Shown here: positions 13,118 through 25,395 of the stretch, piece after piece
How positions within the stretch are numbered: position 1 is the stretch's first letter
How the letters are laid out: every line of letters starts with the position of its first letter
Source: Sympetrum striolatum
Lineage: Eukaryota; Arthropoda; Insecta; Odonata; Libellulidae
Reading direction: 5' to 3'
NCBI GenBank assembly: GCA_947579665.1
Contig: OX388350.1
Location: 90,601,152 to 90,665,151 of the forward strand
Length of the DNA stretch: 64,000 nt
Made by a program: the position numbers and the translations under genes
Notes under the pieces: generated by a model
What the model was told of the DNA's origin: nothing
What the model saw: only the letters and a program-made list of their open reading frames with translations
Databases searched by the model: none

Positions 13118-14024
13118 GATGGATTTCCACCATATCTCGCCCGATTCTGTGAATTTTATTTAACCTTATACTTTTAAATCGCCCGCGAAATTTCCATTTG
13201 AGAAATGTGCTCTTCTAGAGAATAAGCAGAAGACATTTTTCTCGGGTTTCCATTTGCTTCGTTAGTTTTCTTAGTAACACTTGTCTTAGCATTCCGTAAT
13301 AATCTCGATGGTTGACCATTATAACTCATTTGCCGAACATTTTAATCATAAGCACGAGTTATATATTTTTATTTAATGATAAAAAATCAGAAGCCTTGTA
13401 ATTATAAAAAGATAGAGAAAAAAATAGATCGTTTGAAACCAAAATCCTTATAAGAGAACCGTCGAATTAAAAGGGTAGTTTTGTTTGCGTGAGATGGCAT
13501 CGTCCTTTCTGATTTGGTTAGGGCCCTTTAAAAGCAAATTAAACGATGTTAGCAAGATCTGATCACACGAGACAATTTCATAAGCAAACAAAAGCAGCAG
13601 AGGCAGAACTAATTAAAGCCGACGCACAGAATTGCGGGACATTCGTCACAAATCGCTTGCGCAGGGCGATTCTAAAGGACCCCCAAAATTACCTGCAAAC
13701 GAGGGCTTATCCGAGAATATATCCCGAAACCGCAAAATCAAGATAGTGATTTTAATTTTGGATTCGAACTGTGTTTACTAGGCCCAAAACACGGTAGTGA
13801 TGACTATGAATACCGCCTCGCCAAGAATATGATTCAGACGGAAAGGCAAACATCGAAAAGAGCATCAATTGAATTGAAAATTATTGGAATGATACCGATT
13901 CCTTTGGATGCTCACATCGAAGACGCACTAAAGAAAACTCGGAGTTGAGAAAACTATCAGTAGTTGCGATAGAAAGTTTAGGATCTATAAAAAGGCACGA
14001 TTTTGCGTTCGGTCTTGATAACGT

Positions 14025-14148
14025 AAGGAAATGAAAAGACTACTGGAATAATTTATTCATCAGACCTAATGACGCGACGCGTCGAAACCTTGGTAACAAA
14101 ATAAATAATTCCAGTGGTGCGGGTTAAAGTCTTACCTTTTCATTTGTT
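14025..14148. mobile_element. Second fold-back element, imperfect arms
   Basis: Left arm AAGGAAATGAAAAGACTACT followed by GGAATAATTTATT; right arm AATAAATAATTCCAGT and, after a 12-bp insertion, AGTCTTACCTTTTCATTT. The centre contains GACGCGACGCGTCGAAACC, which recalls the GTTGAAACC at the centre of the 12.9-kb fold-back. The family link is tentative. Confidence 0.55.
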
Positions 14149-15075
14149 TACCGATCTGATTCTTTAAATATTTATGGCTAACTGCACTAATAATGCGGCT
14201 AATTATTATGGTTTTGCAGAGGAAAGGTATAGCAGTGGATGGAAGATTTTTTCTGCATTAAGTAATCAATAGAAAATTACTAACACGTCACTAGAAAAAA
14301 AGGGTATCGGTAATAAAAGAGCGACGCTTTTAAATGTGTCGTTCGAACGTCCGATGAAATCCCACGCCACTGAAATGCACACATCTTTACATAGAATGGG
14401 ATGAATAAATTCAGGGAATGCAGGGGAGGTGAATCGTGATTTTCAAAAACACGGCCTAAATCCTAAACGGTAAAGTTAAAACAGACATGGCTCACTACTT
14501 CTTAGTAACATTTTTCTGCAGGGAGACTAGAACATTTTGACTCCAATTCTTATTTTGATACACGATCGTGTTTTCCACGAGAGAGATGTGAAAATTTGGA
14601 ACTTTACAGAACTTTGTATTGATACGACAGATGGCTAGAACGTAGCAATTACTCGGAATGTTTTTCTTTATAGAAAGTGAAAGGAATACCATAGCTACTA
14701 ATATTTGCTATTTTTCGTGCCTTTCATGGTATTCGGTGTTGCCAAATCGTTCCAGTGCTGTAAACGTCAAAGCCATCCGGCTGATAATTACAAACTGAGC
14801 AGGGCCCCTGTTATGTATCTCATCACTTTCCGCGTTAAGTCGGCCATGTTTATACCGCTATCGCCAAAAAACGGCTTAGAGCGATTATGTAAGCCAGTGA
14901 TAGACGAAGTCACAGATTTTGCGCGATGTATCGCTTCGCCCCCGAAGAAGGTGGTGTTAGCCAAAATGTTTCAGTGAAGAAAGATGGCCGCTCCTTTTCA
15001 ATGTGTTGCGCTCATCCAAGTTCGTTGGAGAAAAAGGGAGTTACGAGTTACGAGCAAGGAGAAGACAATTACGCC

Positions 15076-16860
15076 AATCCATTTGAGCTCTCCGATGGGG
15101 ATTTAATAAGTTGTATCGAATTCCTTAAGAGGGAATTCAATATCTAATTGAATAAATCGGACCAATGCTCCCGCAAACCCGAAGAAGCACGGGAATACCT
15201 TCATTCATAAGAGTAAGTATAGTCTTTACATTATTTTTATTAAAATAGTTTTAGACATAACTTAACGAACTAAAACTAATTCTATATGTTCGACTACAAA
15301 TATGTGAAAGTTAGTTGGGGAAGTATTCTCTCCAACGCCTTCGTGAGTTGCATCTTACCGTAGTATGATTAACTCAAGTCATTATAACTTCGATCTAGCT
15401 TCAAGTAATTGCCGAAACTTCCAACGAAGTTCTTTATGTGTTAACTGTGCACAATATAATAAGATACCGGTGGAATTGGTCTCTCGTTGGCTAAATTAAA
15501 GTTGATTTGTAGTGGTGTTTACGTTGTCACGTACTCACTTGTATTCGTTTTTATTCTGACATAAATAATGCGAACGGTTCTACCAGTTTCGAATGGAATA
15601 GTAGAATGTTACTTCCATGATGTTTTCCATATAGTAAAATAATTTCGAAGTATAAGAATTTAGTTAATATGCTAATGATATCTATAGGTGTTTACAGCAG
15701 TCAATTTCTTGGCTTGTGGAGGGTACCATTGTGCAGGATTTTCATCATGCCCTGTCCCAAGCAGCCGTGAGCATTTGCATTACGCAAGTGTGTGATGCAG
15801 TTAACGCACGGCTGCTGAATAGATGGGTAAAATTCCCTAGAACACCCGAAGAAGTTGAGAGGGTAAAAGTTAGGTATGTATAAAGTTAAAGCTGATTAGA
15901 TTGGTTTCCTTATTATATCAAGCATTAAACTTTTCGAATGTTACCATCTGCCTTTTTATGTTAGTCAAAGGAAATCTGTCCATTTCATAAGTATTATTAT
16001 TATTATTTTGTTTCAGATATTTGGAAAGAACTGTATGACGGGCCTCATAGGTGCAGTGGATGGGACCCATGTAACCATTGTTTCTCTCGACAAAGATAGG
16101 GAGCATAGATATGTGAATAGAAAATACTTTCACAGTATAAATGTCATGATAGTGAGTAAACTTATAATGTTAACATCTGCTTCCCAGTTGCTTCTTTCTT
16201 GTCCTTAAATAATTTCTCTTCCACTTTAGGTATGTGATTATGACCTTCGCATTACCACTATCAATGCAAGGCATGAAGGGAGGAAGCATGATGCAAATAT
16301 TTGGCATCATACCTTATGCCGGGACTACCTCCAGAGGGAGTACAACGCTCATAGGTATGTATTTAATTTTAAAGACAAGGTTTCCTTCTGTACTGAATAA
16401 ACAAAGCTATCCTCATTTTCAGGGGACTCTGGATACCAAATGAGCCATGGTTGCTCACACCATTCCACAACCCTGAGCCTAAATTCGCCTGAAACTAGGT
16501 TTAATAGCAGCAAGAAACTCAGTGGAGAGGTGCATTGGGGTCCTTAAAGGGTGGTTTCGGTGCCTGATGCGTGACTGAACTCTACATAACACCCCATGGA
16601 AATATGGTATGGTTCCCATACTTTAAATTGTGGTTATCTTACTATCATTATAAATGAAAATTCAATATCTGCAAGAAGTAGATGCGTTGCATGCCTTTTT
16701 ACCAATGAAGTATTCTTTAAATGTTAATGAAAGAAGTACTTCTAGGAATCAACAGTTGCAACTATAATCAAACATCTTGTTCTTTCAGGAATCATGATGA
16801 ACGCCTGCGCCATCCTCCACAATATGGCACTGCACTATAAGGTTCCCTTGCCACAAAACA
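15076..16860 (+). pseudogene. HARBI1-like transposase (nuclease), multi-exon, broken
   Basis: Exon pieces: 15076-15212 (NPFELSDGDLIS, then a frame shift, LYRIP, EGIQYLIE, IGPMLPQTRRSTGIPSFI); 15688-15873 (VFTAVNFLACGGYHC, frame shift, DFHHALSQAAVSICITQV, NRWVKFPRTPEE); 16017-16151 (MTGLIGAVDGTHVTIV with the first catalytic D); 16230-16354 (VCDYDLRITTINARHEGRKH and CRDYLQREYN); 16423-~16610 (GDSGY with the second D, PWLLTPFHNPEPKF, ERCIGVLKGWFRCLM with the E, in shifted frames); 16789-~16860 (IMMNACAILHNMALHYKVP). Introns have GT-AG ends. The DDE triad residues survive but several frameshifts and stops make the gene dead. Confidence 0.85.
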
Positions 16861-18381
16861 TCATCATCTTCAAATTCTTTGTTTCAAGTTTTTATTTAAC
16901 TTCTTGCAATTTGTATTCATATTCTCATGTTTTTTTTAGATTCTTTTATTTATATGTTCTCTGCATAAAATTTTCTTTATCTTTCAGACAGTTGAGTTAA
17001 TTTTTGGCTGTATTCAGAAATTGGAGTTCTGATTTCTAAATGCAGCCTTAAGTTAAACCTGGCACTTGGAAACAACAGATGCAGTTGATGGATACAGAGG
17101 AGCGACGAGCATCATCAAGAAATTTTCTAACTATAATAGCAACTCTGGAGAGTTTCTGGCCAGGTGAATACTCTCATAGCAAAAAGAGTGGCCAGGACAA
17201 GGCTGAAAGGATTTTCAATGTAAATTTGAACAGTTCAAGTTCGAAACTTTTTTATAAAATGCTGTAATAAAGTGTACACTTTAAGAATTTCAATAAAACG
17301 ATTGAATCAGAGTGTTGTGAGTCTTCTTTTCTCCTCTCCACTAGTCTGTCTGGCGCTGAAGAAAAATTGGAGTGGAGCAGCAAAGATTCCTCCTTGTAGA
17401 AAAATCTACTCATGTAAATTTGGTCTTGCACATTGTCAAATAGGAGTACTTCCCTGAAAAATAGTTTGTTATTGTGCATGCACAGAAGTAAATATTGAGT
17501 GAAGTGGATTCAATGCTTGTAAAAATTTAACTATCAGAGATGTTAAGTTCTTGCAAAAAATTAAATGAGAACTGTTCTCTCAACTAAGTAATTTGAGCCA
17601 CATTGAAAATTAAAATAAGACTTAGGAGTTGCATATGAAAAATTTAAGCCCAAATCATAACTTTTCAAATTAAATAAAAGTACTTAAAACTTGCAAATAG
17701 AAGTTAATTTGAAAATCACAAAATTTTGATTAAAGTAAGATTTTAAGTTGCAATTGATCAAGAAAGCATTCAAATTAATTAACAGAAAAGTTTCGGACCA
17801 TGGCCGGCTAGTAGATATGTTGAAATATGCAGCTTATAAAATTATTCTGGTTAGATAAGTACTCTTTTACAATCTGTTTGAATAAATAAAGTACTACTCA
17901 TTAACCTCTTGTAACATGAACCACCAACCATTTCCTTGACTTGTTCTCTTCACTTTTTGAGGAACATACTAATCTTGAGGCCCAGCAAACTGGAATGGCC
18001 ATAGGTTCTCCTCTTTTACATCTTAAATAACCAGTAATATTTTCACAGTAGTGGAAACGAAGAAACTGATAATTTCAATTCCCAATGAATGGATATTATT
18101 GTAATATTTTTGTCTAAAACCAGCTGATTCCCCACTGTTAATTTCACAATCCACTCTCAATAGTATTATGAAGATGCAACAGAAAGGTAAGGCAGGATTT
18201 CCAAAAGAAAAATGATACCATTTTCATCTTTTTATTTGTCAAACTTGTTGAATAATCTAATCAACAAACAAATATATAAAAAATTAAATTTAAACATAAA
18301 AAAAAACATTTTGATAAATGAAATGAGATACTTAAACTGAGCAATTCAAATTAAAAGATAAATATGATTGAATAATTTCAG

Positions 18382-18660
18382 CTAAAATTGAAATAAAATC
18401 AATCGAGAACTCAGGTAAGTCTCCAAAAGGGAAAGCACCCGGGACTTGATCTCATTTTCAACTGGCGTTGCAATTTCATGGCTCCGTTCCATCAAGCCTA
18501 TCCTCCTCTCTTCCTGTTGCAAACGCAAACTTCTCCATCTCAAGCATTTGTTCTTCCAGCTTGAGCCTCTTGCTCTCCGCAAGATCCGCAAATTCACTAT
18601 GTTTTGCCAGAAAAGTGAATGTAGCACATTTATTGAGGAATTCCTTTACACTAAAACATG
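18382..18660 (-). pseudogene. Coiled-coil C-terminus of a Harbinger Myb-like partner protein
   Basis: One minus frame reads FLAKHSEFADLAESKRLKLE then EQMLEMEK. After a frame change it continues LQQEERRIGLMERSHEIAT and SRVLSLLETYL. This is a charged, heptad-rich tail of the sort that ends Myb/SANT-like proteins encoded beside HARBI1-type transposases. The DNA-binding part itself was not located. The assignment leans on context, as it is convergent with the transposase. Confidence 0.5.
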
Positions 18661-18904
18661 TACCATGTAATTACAAAGATTGCAAGACCAATCTACAATA
18701 TAAAAGGTATCTCTAAGAACCCCATAACATCTAATTACACTATAATTTACAATATAACTTTAAAATATGCACTAGCGTAAATCTTACAACGAACACTACT
18801 TACTTCGACGTGCTTATCTTTCTAAATACACCGCTGATATGAATTCGATTCGCGCTTATTTGACGACTTCCGGTCAAAAATACAGTAGATTTGGCAACAC
18901 GCTT

Positions 18905-20524
18905 CGCTTCGCATTCACCAGAAACGTCTCCGAACTCTTAAGTGATAAAAAGCTTCCATAATCGCTCTCATCGCGATCACTCATGTGATCGAGTTAGCGG
19001 GACGTCAATATCGCCAACTCCTTCATTTTCCGCGTTAGTTACATAATAGGAGCCCAGATATCAGATCCGGTGTTGGTTATAAATTTAGAATTTTCCAAAT
19101 CAAACAGACGGAGAAATCTTCCATTTAGTGATCCGATTCACGTTTTCCTAAGAAATAATTCTGAGGAAACTTCTGACGATGAATGCACAATTAAAGAGGA
19201 AGTTTCATTTGCAGATTCGAGATAAACTAAGGGGGTTTGCACCGAAAAGCGCTGTACGCAGTCGAAAAGACCGTCTCCAGACTTCAATTCTCGAATATCG
19301 TAAATTAGCACGAACAGCTGCAAAATTATTAACAGAAGACAATAAAAAGCTGAACAGGACGGAATCGCAGAACAGGAATCGGGAGAAGTAAGCACTTAGG
19401 AGAATGCGTTGGTTTGAAGGAGAATTGGGGGTTTGAATAGTTTATAAGATGAGAAGAGCTTGTTTCGGATGGTTCAAGATCCGTCTCGTACGACTACATA
19501 AATAAAGAACTATTAACAGATTACATAATGAACTCGCCGCAAACCAAGGATAACATCGCGTATCATTTTCGGCGTGAATAGTATAGTATGAAGGAGAATG
19601 ATGTACTTTCAGTTAACAGTTCAAATTTAACACACCGAGGAAAAGGCCCTTATAATCTTTTTATACATCTCTTTTTCAACAAACAGTTGCCGAAATATTC
19701 TACACGTCAATAGTACGTTGGAATTATTGGTTAATTCATTGGTCATGCTGGAAGACTTTCAGTCTCAATCTCGCCCGAGTAAAGAAGTTTAATTATTATT
19801 CCTGTAGTGTTTGAAGCCTTGTTGAATAGCTCATTGAATTGAAATTATTAGAAAAAGTACGAAGATATGCGATGTGAATAATTGCAGTGAGCGCCACTCA
19901 GGTTAAAAGAGAAAGAAAAATAGAGCCGAGAACGAATCGCTTCAAAAAATCTATCTTCGAAGAATGACGAGGTAAAGTAATGACGAACAGCTGAGTACAT
20001 TTAGATACTTCTATAAAATTTTAATTTTTCAAGACTTTTTTCAAGTCAGTTTTTCCTTGAGAAACTCAAATATGTTTCAATCTATTTAAATATAAGATTT
20101 TAATATCTTCCTGGGTCTTAATATGATGTGGAAATATTTCATCTGTCTGTCATTATGTCCGTTCGCTTTTATAACCGACCTTATTAAATAGAGTTCGCAT
20201 ATGTAATCATTAATACCTTACGAACATTATATTTATCTATACTTGTGAACCATCAAATCAATATATCCGCCGAAGCTGAACATATTATACTGAGAATAAT
20301 AACAAATTAAATTTGAATCGGTAATGAATGGAAAATATCCTCAAAATAAATTAGAATCGCAAAAAGCATTTTCTACTTTTCAAAGCACTCGGCGACACAT
20401 TTAAGGTGCTTCGCTAAACGCAGTTTTATTTTATTCTTTCGTGGTTTGATTCTTAGGAATAATTCTCAAAACGTTTTTAGCAACCGCGAGGAGAGGCATA
20501 CGGCCGCAATACGTTGGAGATTTT
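18905..20524. other. No gene recognised
   Basis: Includes a short plus frame at 19179-19391 rich in K, R and E, without family match. Otherwise AT-rich intergenic DNA. Confidence 0.4.
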
Positions 20525-20646
20525 CAGTCATGTGGACAGCGCGTTTGCCTTTGGTGAAAGCGGTCCCGGGTTCGAATCCCGGTGGGAGCCAATGTGCGAA
20601 ATGACCTAAGCTGTCGAAGCACTTTTAACAATACTACTACTACTAA
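20525..20646 (+). repeat. tRNA-derived SINE with (TAC)n tail
   Basis: A perfect T-arm CCGGG-TTCGAAT-CCCGG at 20566-20582, a D-arm/A-box-like TGTGGACAGCGCG upstream, then a short unique body and a (TAC)n tail at about 20632-20645. The 5' side cannot pair with GGGAGCC at the 3' side, which argues against a functional tRNA. Confidence 0.6.
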
Positions 20647-21844
20647 CAGCGATGCACATGAAAAGACCTTACGTAATTCTCATCAGAAACTCCAACGCTG
20701 GTTTTCATCTGGAATACACGAGTGAGACAACGAAAGCAACAAATGACGAACTAAAGACTTTCAAATCTTCCCAACTGCTAGTTGAAATACTACGTTGTCT
20801 GCATTTTATTTTAGCGAATTCAAATTGAGTTTCATTTCATAACATGCAATTAAAGACCGTCCGAATCACAACCATTAACAAGATAGAGACGGAAATAAAT
20901 TAAAGTTACATTTTCCTCTATTCCAAATACCATAAGAAGAATGTTCTTCTTATTAAGATGCTGGAACTATAATGTTATCATACGCAACCAATATTTACAA
21001 AATTACACTTAGTATATGGATACTAGGATTCTTACAGATGAATCTATAATATAAAGAGAACGGACAGACATCCTTAACCTATATATTGAATCAGATTTAA
21101 GAGAAATTTCAAAAATGACGATCATAGTTCAACGTGAACTCAGGCCTAAGATATGCTAGTCATATAAAGAGCATCGATAAGAGCAACGTTTTCTAAATTC
21201 TTCGAAAGGAAATATTGTCATCAGGAAATCACCGAATAAAATTAGCGGGATTTCCGTAAAAGTTGTCCATTCGTTGGAATATATCGCAAATAACTAGAGT
21301 GCGCATATCTGAGCAATCAATTGAACGGCGGTTGGGCATTATACTTCTATTATTATAACCTAAAAGCGAATGTGATGGAATCCAGCAGTATACGCTTTCT
21401 TGAATGGGCCTATCTGACACAGGGATTGAACATCACTAGAGACTAGAAGCGAAGTTGCGATTACTAAATCTACACTTCAATTTTCAGATGAAATTTCATT
21501 ATTTGGAATTACTGTGCAAAATACATAACCTGAAATTAATTAATTAAACTATTTAAATACTTTTGAGCACTTAAATGAGCTAGCGATTATACTAAATTCG
21601 TATGGAATGTCACCAGATTAAGAAATCTTGGGCCGTCATTTTGAACGAAAGCTTACTCACCAGCGCCACTGCAGATCCAATGCGAAGCTCCGCACCTGGA
21701 AAATATCCGAGTTGCTTGAGAAAGTTTTTAAAACGCCATTTCATACGTAAATATAACACGAATTTGCATTTCAATCTTACAAGATATTCGTTTAAAGATA
21801 TGAGGTAACAAAGGAGAATATAAAACATCGTAAACTTTCGCATA

Positions 21845-22235
21845 TATAAAAAAAAATCTAATGTGGCCAACACATACTTTCTCCATATTTATTGAAAACA
21901 GAAGTCTATGCCGGTAATATATAAATAACTCCAAAACAATGAGTGTTACAGAAAAATGTTTCAAACAAAAGTTGTAGTAATGTACATTATCTATAACTTT
22001 TGTATGTAATTGTATATACCTACATTGCATTCTGACAGAGATATTTAAGAAACAAACTTTTGTTCCGGATAAACCGCAACTTCCGGTGAAGCGGTATTCA
22101 TAATAACTAATCAACTTTTGGCATTGTTAGGAAAATAATAAATATTAATTTTAGAAATGATCATATAATTACTTTTAAGATAGAGCGCCCACAAACGTTT
22201 TTACCACAGACACACAGACAGACTCGACAGTGAGA
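21845..22235 (-). mobile_element. Single-unit relative of the 317-bp-unit element
   Basis: Read on minus: a decayed GTCTGTCTGTGTGTCTGTGG tract, GTGGGCGCTCTA, CCGGAAGTTGCGG, then the terminal TGGAGAAAGTATGTGTTGGCC and ACATTAGATTTTTT. The blocks occur in the same order as at 53.77-54.78 kb but with one internal unit. Confidence 0.55.
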
Positions 22236-23170
22236 GCAGGGTACACAAAATCGCAAAACTAGATTTCGGTCGACTGATTTTTAAAGATGGCCGATTTCTC
22301 GACCGATAACCACTGTCGACAAATTACAAAATCGACCCCCTGTTGTCGATTGATGAATTTTAGCCCTCGTCTGGAGCCGAACCAAGGATACTTAGATATA
22401 AAATTTTCACTTTCTCCACTCCTTCCCCATATAAACAATAACTATACCAAATCTCACTCTTCCGTGTGCGCAATATGATTAAATAGCGGTAAAAAGTCCT
22501 TCGCCTATTAATACATGGACATAGTAAAAATTTCAATCCGACTCTCATTTTAAATGCGATGATTGCAGCAGAGCGAGGCTAAATTAAAAAAAAACGCGGT
22601 TAATTCTCCGTTTCCATGTTTTTAGAAAGACCTTATGTCGTACTTTTGTATACAAATTCTAGATCAGTTTCAACGCGGATTGCATCAATGAGATGTGTAT
22701 TAGAGTAGGAATTGCAATATCTCAGAGCACCGATTTGTTCATTCAAAGCGCTGATGTCAAACAGCACCGCGGGATGTTTCCAACGTGTGCCGTGTGGAGG
22801 CGCTCAAAACACTCCTCGTGGACCAATACGGCCAAGTTACATCTTTTACGAGGGCACCTGCAACGTTGAGAGTCCCTTATCACTGAACGTCGTCTCACAT
22901 TTCGCCTAATTATCTTCTACGAAAGCAGGGAATATACGTCCGATGATTTATTTTCCATAAGTAAAGCTTGCGCATGCGACACAATTTTTAAAACCTAATT
23001 CAAGTGAGATTTCGAGTATCACCAAAACGGCCGAAACACCATTTTTTCCTAAGAGTAATCTGTTTTTGATCTTAGACGATTTGGAAAATGTTTCCATGAG
23101 AGATACATTTCTTTTTTATCCTTTGTTGCATTTATTCCTTTTGCAAAATTCTCTTGTTTTCCTAAAGAGA

Positions 23171-23705
23171 GAGACTGGCTGGAACCTACGTCAGGAAGAT
23201 CAACCACCCTTACACAAGGAAAGAAGAGAGAAGATGGAAACGAGGGTGGGGACATGGAATGTTAGGACAATACTCAGAAAAGGAAAGCTAGAAAACGTAA
23301 AGTTAGAAATGAAAAGGTCCAATATTAATGTACTAGGGTTATGAAAAGTGCGGTGGAAAGATGAGGGAGACTTCTGGAGAGACGATGTTAGAGTCATTTT
23401 CAGTGGGGGAAGCACTAGCCAGAGGGGAGAAGCTGTAGTGTTGGATAAGAAAGTGGGAGAATCCGTGATAGCCACCGAGCTAATAAGCGATCGGGTTATG
23501 TCGGTAGAAGTAAAGTCTGAACCAGTAAACACGGTTATAGTTCAGGTGTACTTGTCCACTAGTGATTACAGCGAATATGATGTAGCTATGATTTATGAAC
23601 AAATAGAGGAGGTTATGGGAAGGGTTAAGGGCAATAAGAATCTCGTTGTTATGGGAGACTGGAATGTAGTAGGCAAGGCAAAGATGGGGAAGAGGTGGGA
23701 GAATT
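23171..23705 (+). pseudogene. RTE-type LINE endonuclease fragment
   Basis: The frame contains METRVGTWNVRTILRKGKLE and NINVLGL, then an in-frame TGA at 23342-23344, RWKDEGDFW, FSGGSTSQRGEAVVL, VIVQVYLSTSDYSEYDV and NLVVMGDWN. These are the first two thirds of the apurinic-endonuclease domain of RTE elements (often misannotated as craniofacial development protein 2-like). Similarity ends abruptly at about 23705, where a minus-oriented LINE-like tail begins. Confidence 0.85.
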
Positions 23706-24010
23706 CGGTTTTATTTATTTGTCAATCAATGCCTCACATACAGCGAAATGCCAATTTATAGTGATCTTATAACATAAACAATAGATTAAATCCCGATTTT
23801 TCCGATTTAAATAAATAGAATAAGCTTAAGTTAAATTGTATATAATTTATTATGGTGTAGCTCACGGCTACCTCTGTATAATAATCATGAGTTGTATTTG
23901 TTATCTGCAATCGATCTATATTTATAAGGTCTTTATTAAGGCGAGATTTAGACTGAAAAGTCTCTTCTTCCATCTAACCTTTCGTCAATGGTATTAAATA
24001 CATAAAATGT
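23706..24010 (-). mobile_element. Possible LINE 3' end (minus)
   Basis: Read on minus, the segment ends in GAGGCATTGATTGACAAATAAATAAAAC next to the RTE endonuclease break. This looks like a non-LTR tail with AATAAA-type repeats. No confident protein match is present, only an AT-rich frame of about 68 codons. It is weakly supported and rests mainly on the tail and on the abrupt junction. Confidence 0.35.
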
Positions 24011-24059
24011 TTTGAGTAGCTGAATAGAAATAGAGAGGAAAACTTAAGCGGATGTAAGT

Positions 24060-25395
24060 AAAGTAGGAGTGGATGTAAAATCCCGATCTTTCCCATTTGA
24101 ATGCATTGCTTCGATTTTTGAGAATTTATAAAAAATACTTCCCGGATAGATAATCAAAACTCAAGGAGCCTATAGATATGGCCGTGATCTATCGAAAACA
24201 TTGAAGACCTTACAGAAAATTACTGTGTTCGATGCTAGGACGATGCAAAAATCTCCCACTTATACATTGGGGTAGTTTTTCATTATTTTTTCATGCTTTT
24301 AAAGAAATGATAGGAAGTTCTAGCTTTGCTAGAAGATGTACATTAAGAGCCATTTCACACTTGCCCGGCAGCCGGCTAAACGGCACCTTATAGACGAAAC
24401 ACGGTGCGAGCGGTTTCACATCTATCCGGCAGTCGTTTAAACGGCAAAGTCCCTTAATTTCATATCCACCCACCTGTTTCATATTCTACAATAAATTGTA
24501 AATATTTCAGAAGAAATGGAAAGGGAGCAGATTATAGCGTGTTTTATAGTTTATCGACGAGCGAAAAGGAGGAAGAAAAATAGAAATAATATTTAATACC
24601 GAAACCTACGTAGCTAATTAAATCTTATTATCGTAGACTGTACAACGTATTCCGATCCAATTATTTCTTAAAAGAAGGGCCAAATAATCACCTGGATTCA
24701 CCTGGACATTACTGGGATTGAACAATCTTTTATATTTCCCGCCCTAAACGACCCGGCAGCCGTCCGAAGCAGTGGGAAGGCCGGGCTGCTATCCGGTGCC
24801 GTGCGCCGTTTGGACGGCGCACAGCACTTGCCGGGCAAGTGTGAAAGGCTCCATATGCCTTTCAATAAATGACCGTGTAAACGGTGCCGTTTAGCCGGCT
24901 GTCGGGCAAGTGTGAAAGGCTCCATATGCCTTTCAATAAATGACCGTGTAAACGGTGCCGTTTAGCCGGCTGTCGGGCAAGTGTGAAATGGCTCTAAGAC
25001 TCGGTTCAAGAAAAAATTTAGATAAGACCATGCTGTTCCTGGGTTCGATGCCATAGTACATTAATATTTCTCACATAAAGAATATATGGGAAAACTAGGA
25101 CGTCGTTTGAGGAAGTCGCAGCTATTATTTCTGCTTGAGTTTTCACACAGAGTTAGAGATGGTGATCTTCTGTTGTGCTGCATAGTAAGTATCACCAGGA
25201 AGTCCCGGGTTCGATGCCGGACGGATAAATTGCAGCGAATTTTAAGAATATTTTCAATCCTTTTTTTTCTTTTGAGAACCCTCTCGATATGATGTCGACT
25301 CGAAATCTGTGTTATCAATATGCTTGCAGTATGCAAGCAAAATGTTACTCGTATATAATAGATATCCGGAGAAACGTCTGTATATAATAGATGCA
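24060..25395 (+). repeat. Dispersed ~160-bp monomer array, copy interrupted by a MITE
   Basis: Cores TGTTCGATGCTAGGACGATG (24228), GGGTTCGATGCCATAG (25041) and GGGTTCGATGCCGGACGG (25206), with the spacer strings CTTCCCGGATAGATAATC and CTCAAGGAGCCTATAGATATG. The same succession, including AGAAGATGTAYATTAA and GGACGTCGTTTGAGGAAGT, recurs at 41.97-42.64 kb. The two are therefore copies of one long unit and not chance monomers. A 648-bp MITE splits this copy. Confidence 0.75.
24347..24994. mobile_element. PIF/Harbinger-type MITE with TAA target duplication
   Basis: Terminal inverted repeats GAGCCATTTCACACTTGCCC (left) and its complement at the right (GGGCAAGTGTGAAATGGCTC). It is flanked by TAA at 24344-24346 and 24995-24997, a 3-bp TWA duplication typical of PIF/Harbinger. 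The 42.2-kb array copy shows the same site uninterrupted, which confirms the boundaries. Interior is GC-rich with no ORF. It contains a perfect tandem duplication of 71 bp at 24839-24909 and 24910-24980, made of a near-copy of the terminal repeat plus subterminal sequence. Confidence 0.9.

Larger units (their letters stand above)
14737..18904 (+). mobile_element. Decayed autonomous PIF/Harbinger transposon
   Basis: A 4.2-kb segment holding a HARBI1-like nuclease gene (plus, 15.08-16.86 kb) and a Myb-partner-like coding remnant (minus, 18.38-18.66 kb). The two proteins are the hallmark pair of this superfamily. A 13-bp inverted match, GTGTTGCCAAATC at 14737 and its complement at about 18891-18904, may be the terminal repeats. 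I could not find a convincing 3-bp target duplication, so the outer limits are tentative. Confidence 0.65.

Noticed and set aside
14737..18904. Definite 3-bp target duplication for the Harbinger element
   Set aside because: The flanks TCG and GCT do not match, so the 13-bp inverted match is reported only as possible termini.
20525..20597. Functional tRNA gene
   Set aside because: The T-arm is perfect but acceptor and anticodon stems do not pair, and a SINE-like body and tail follow.
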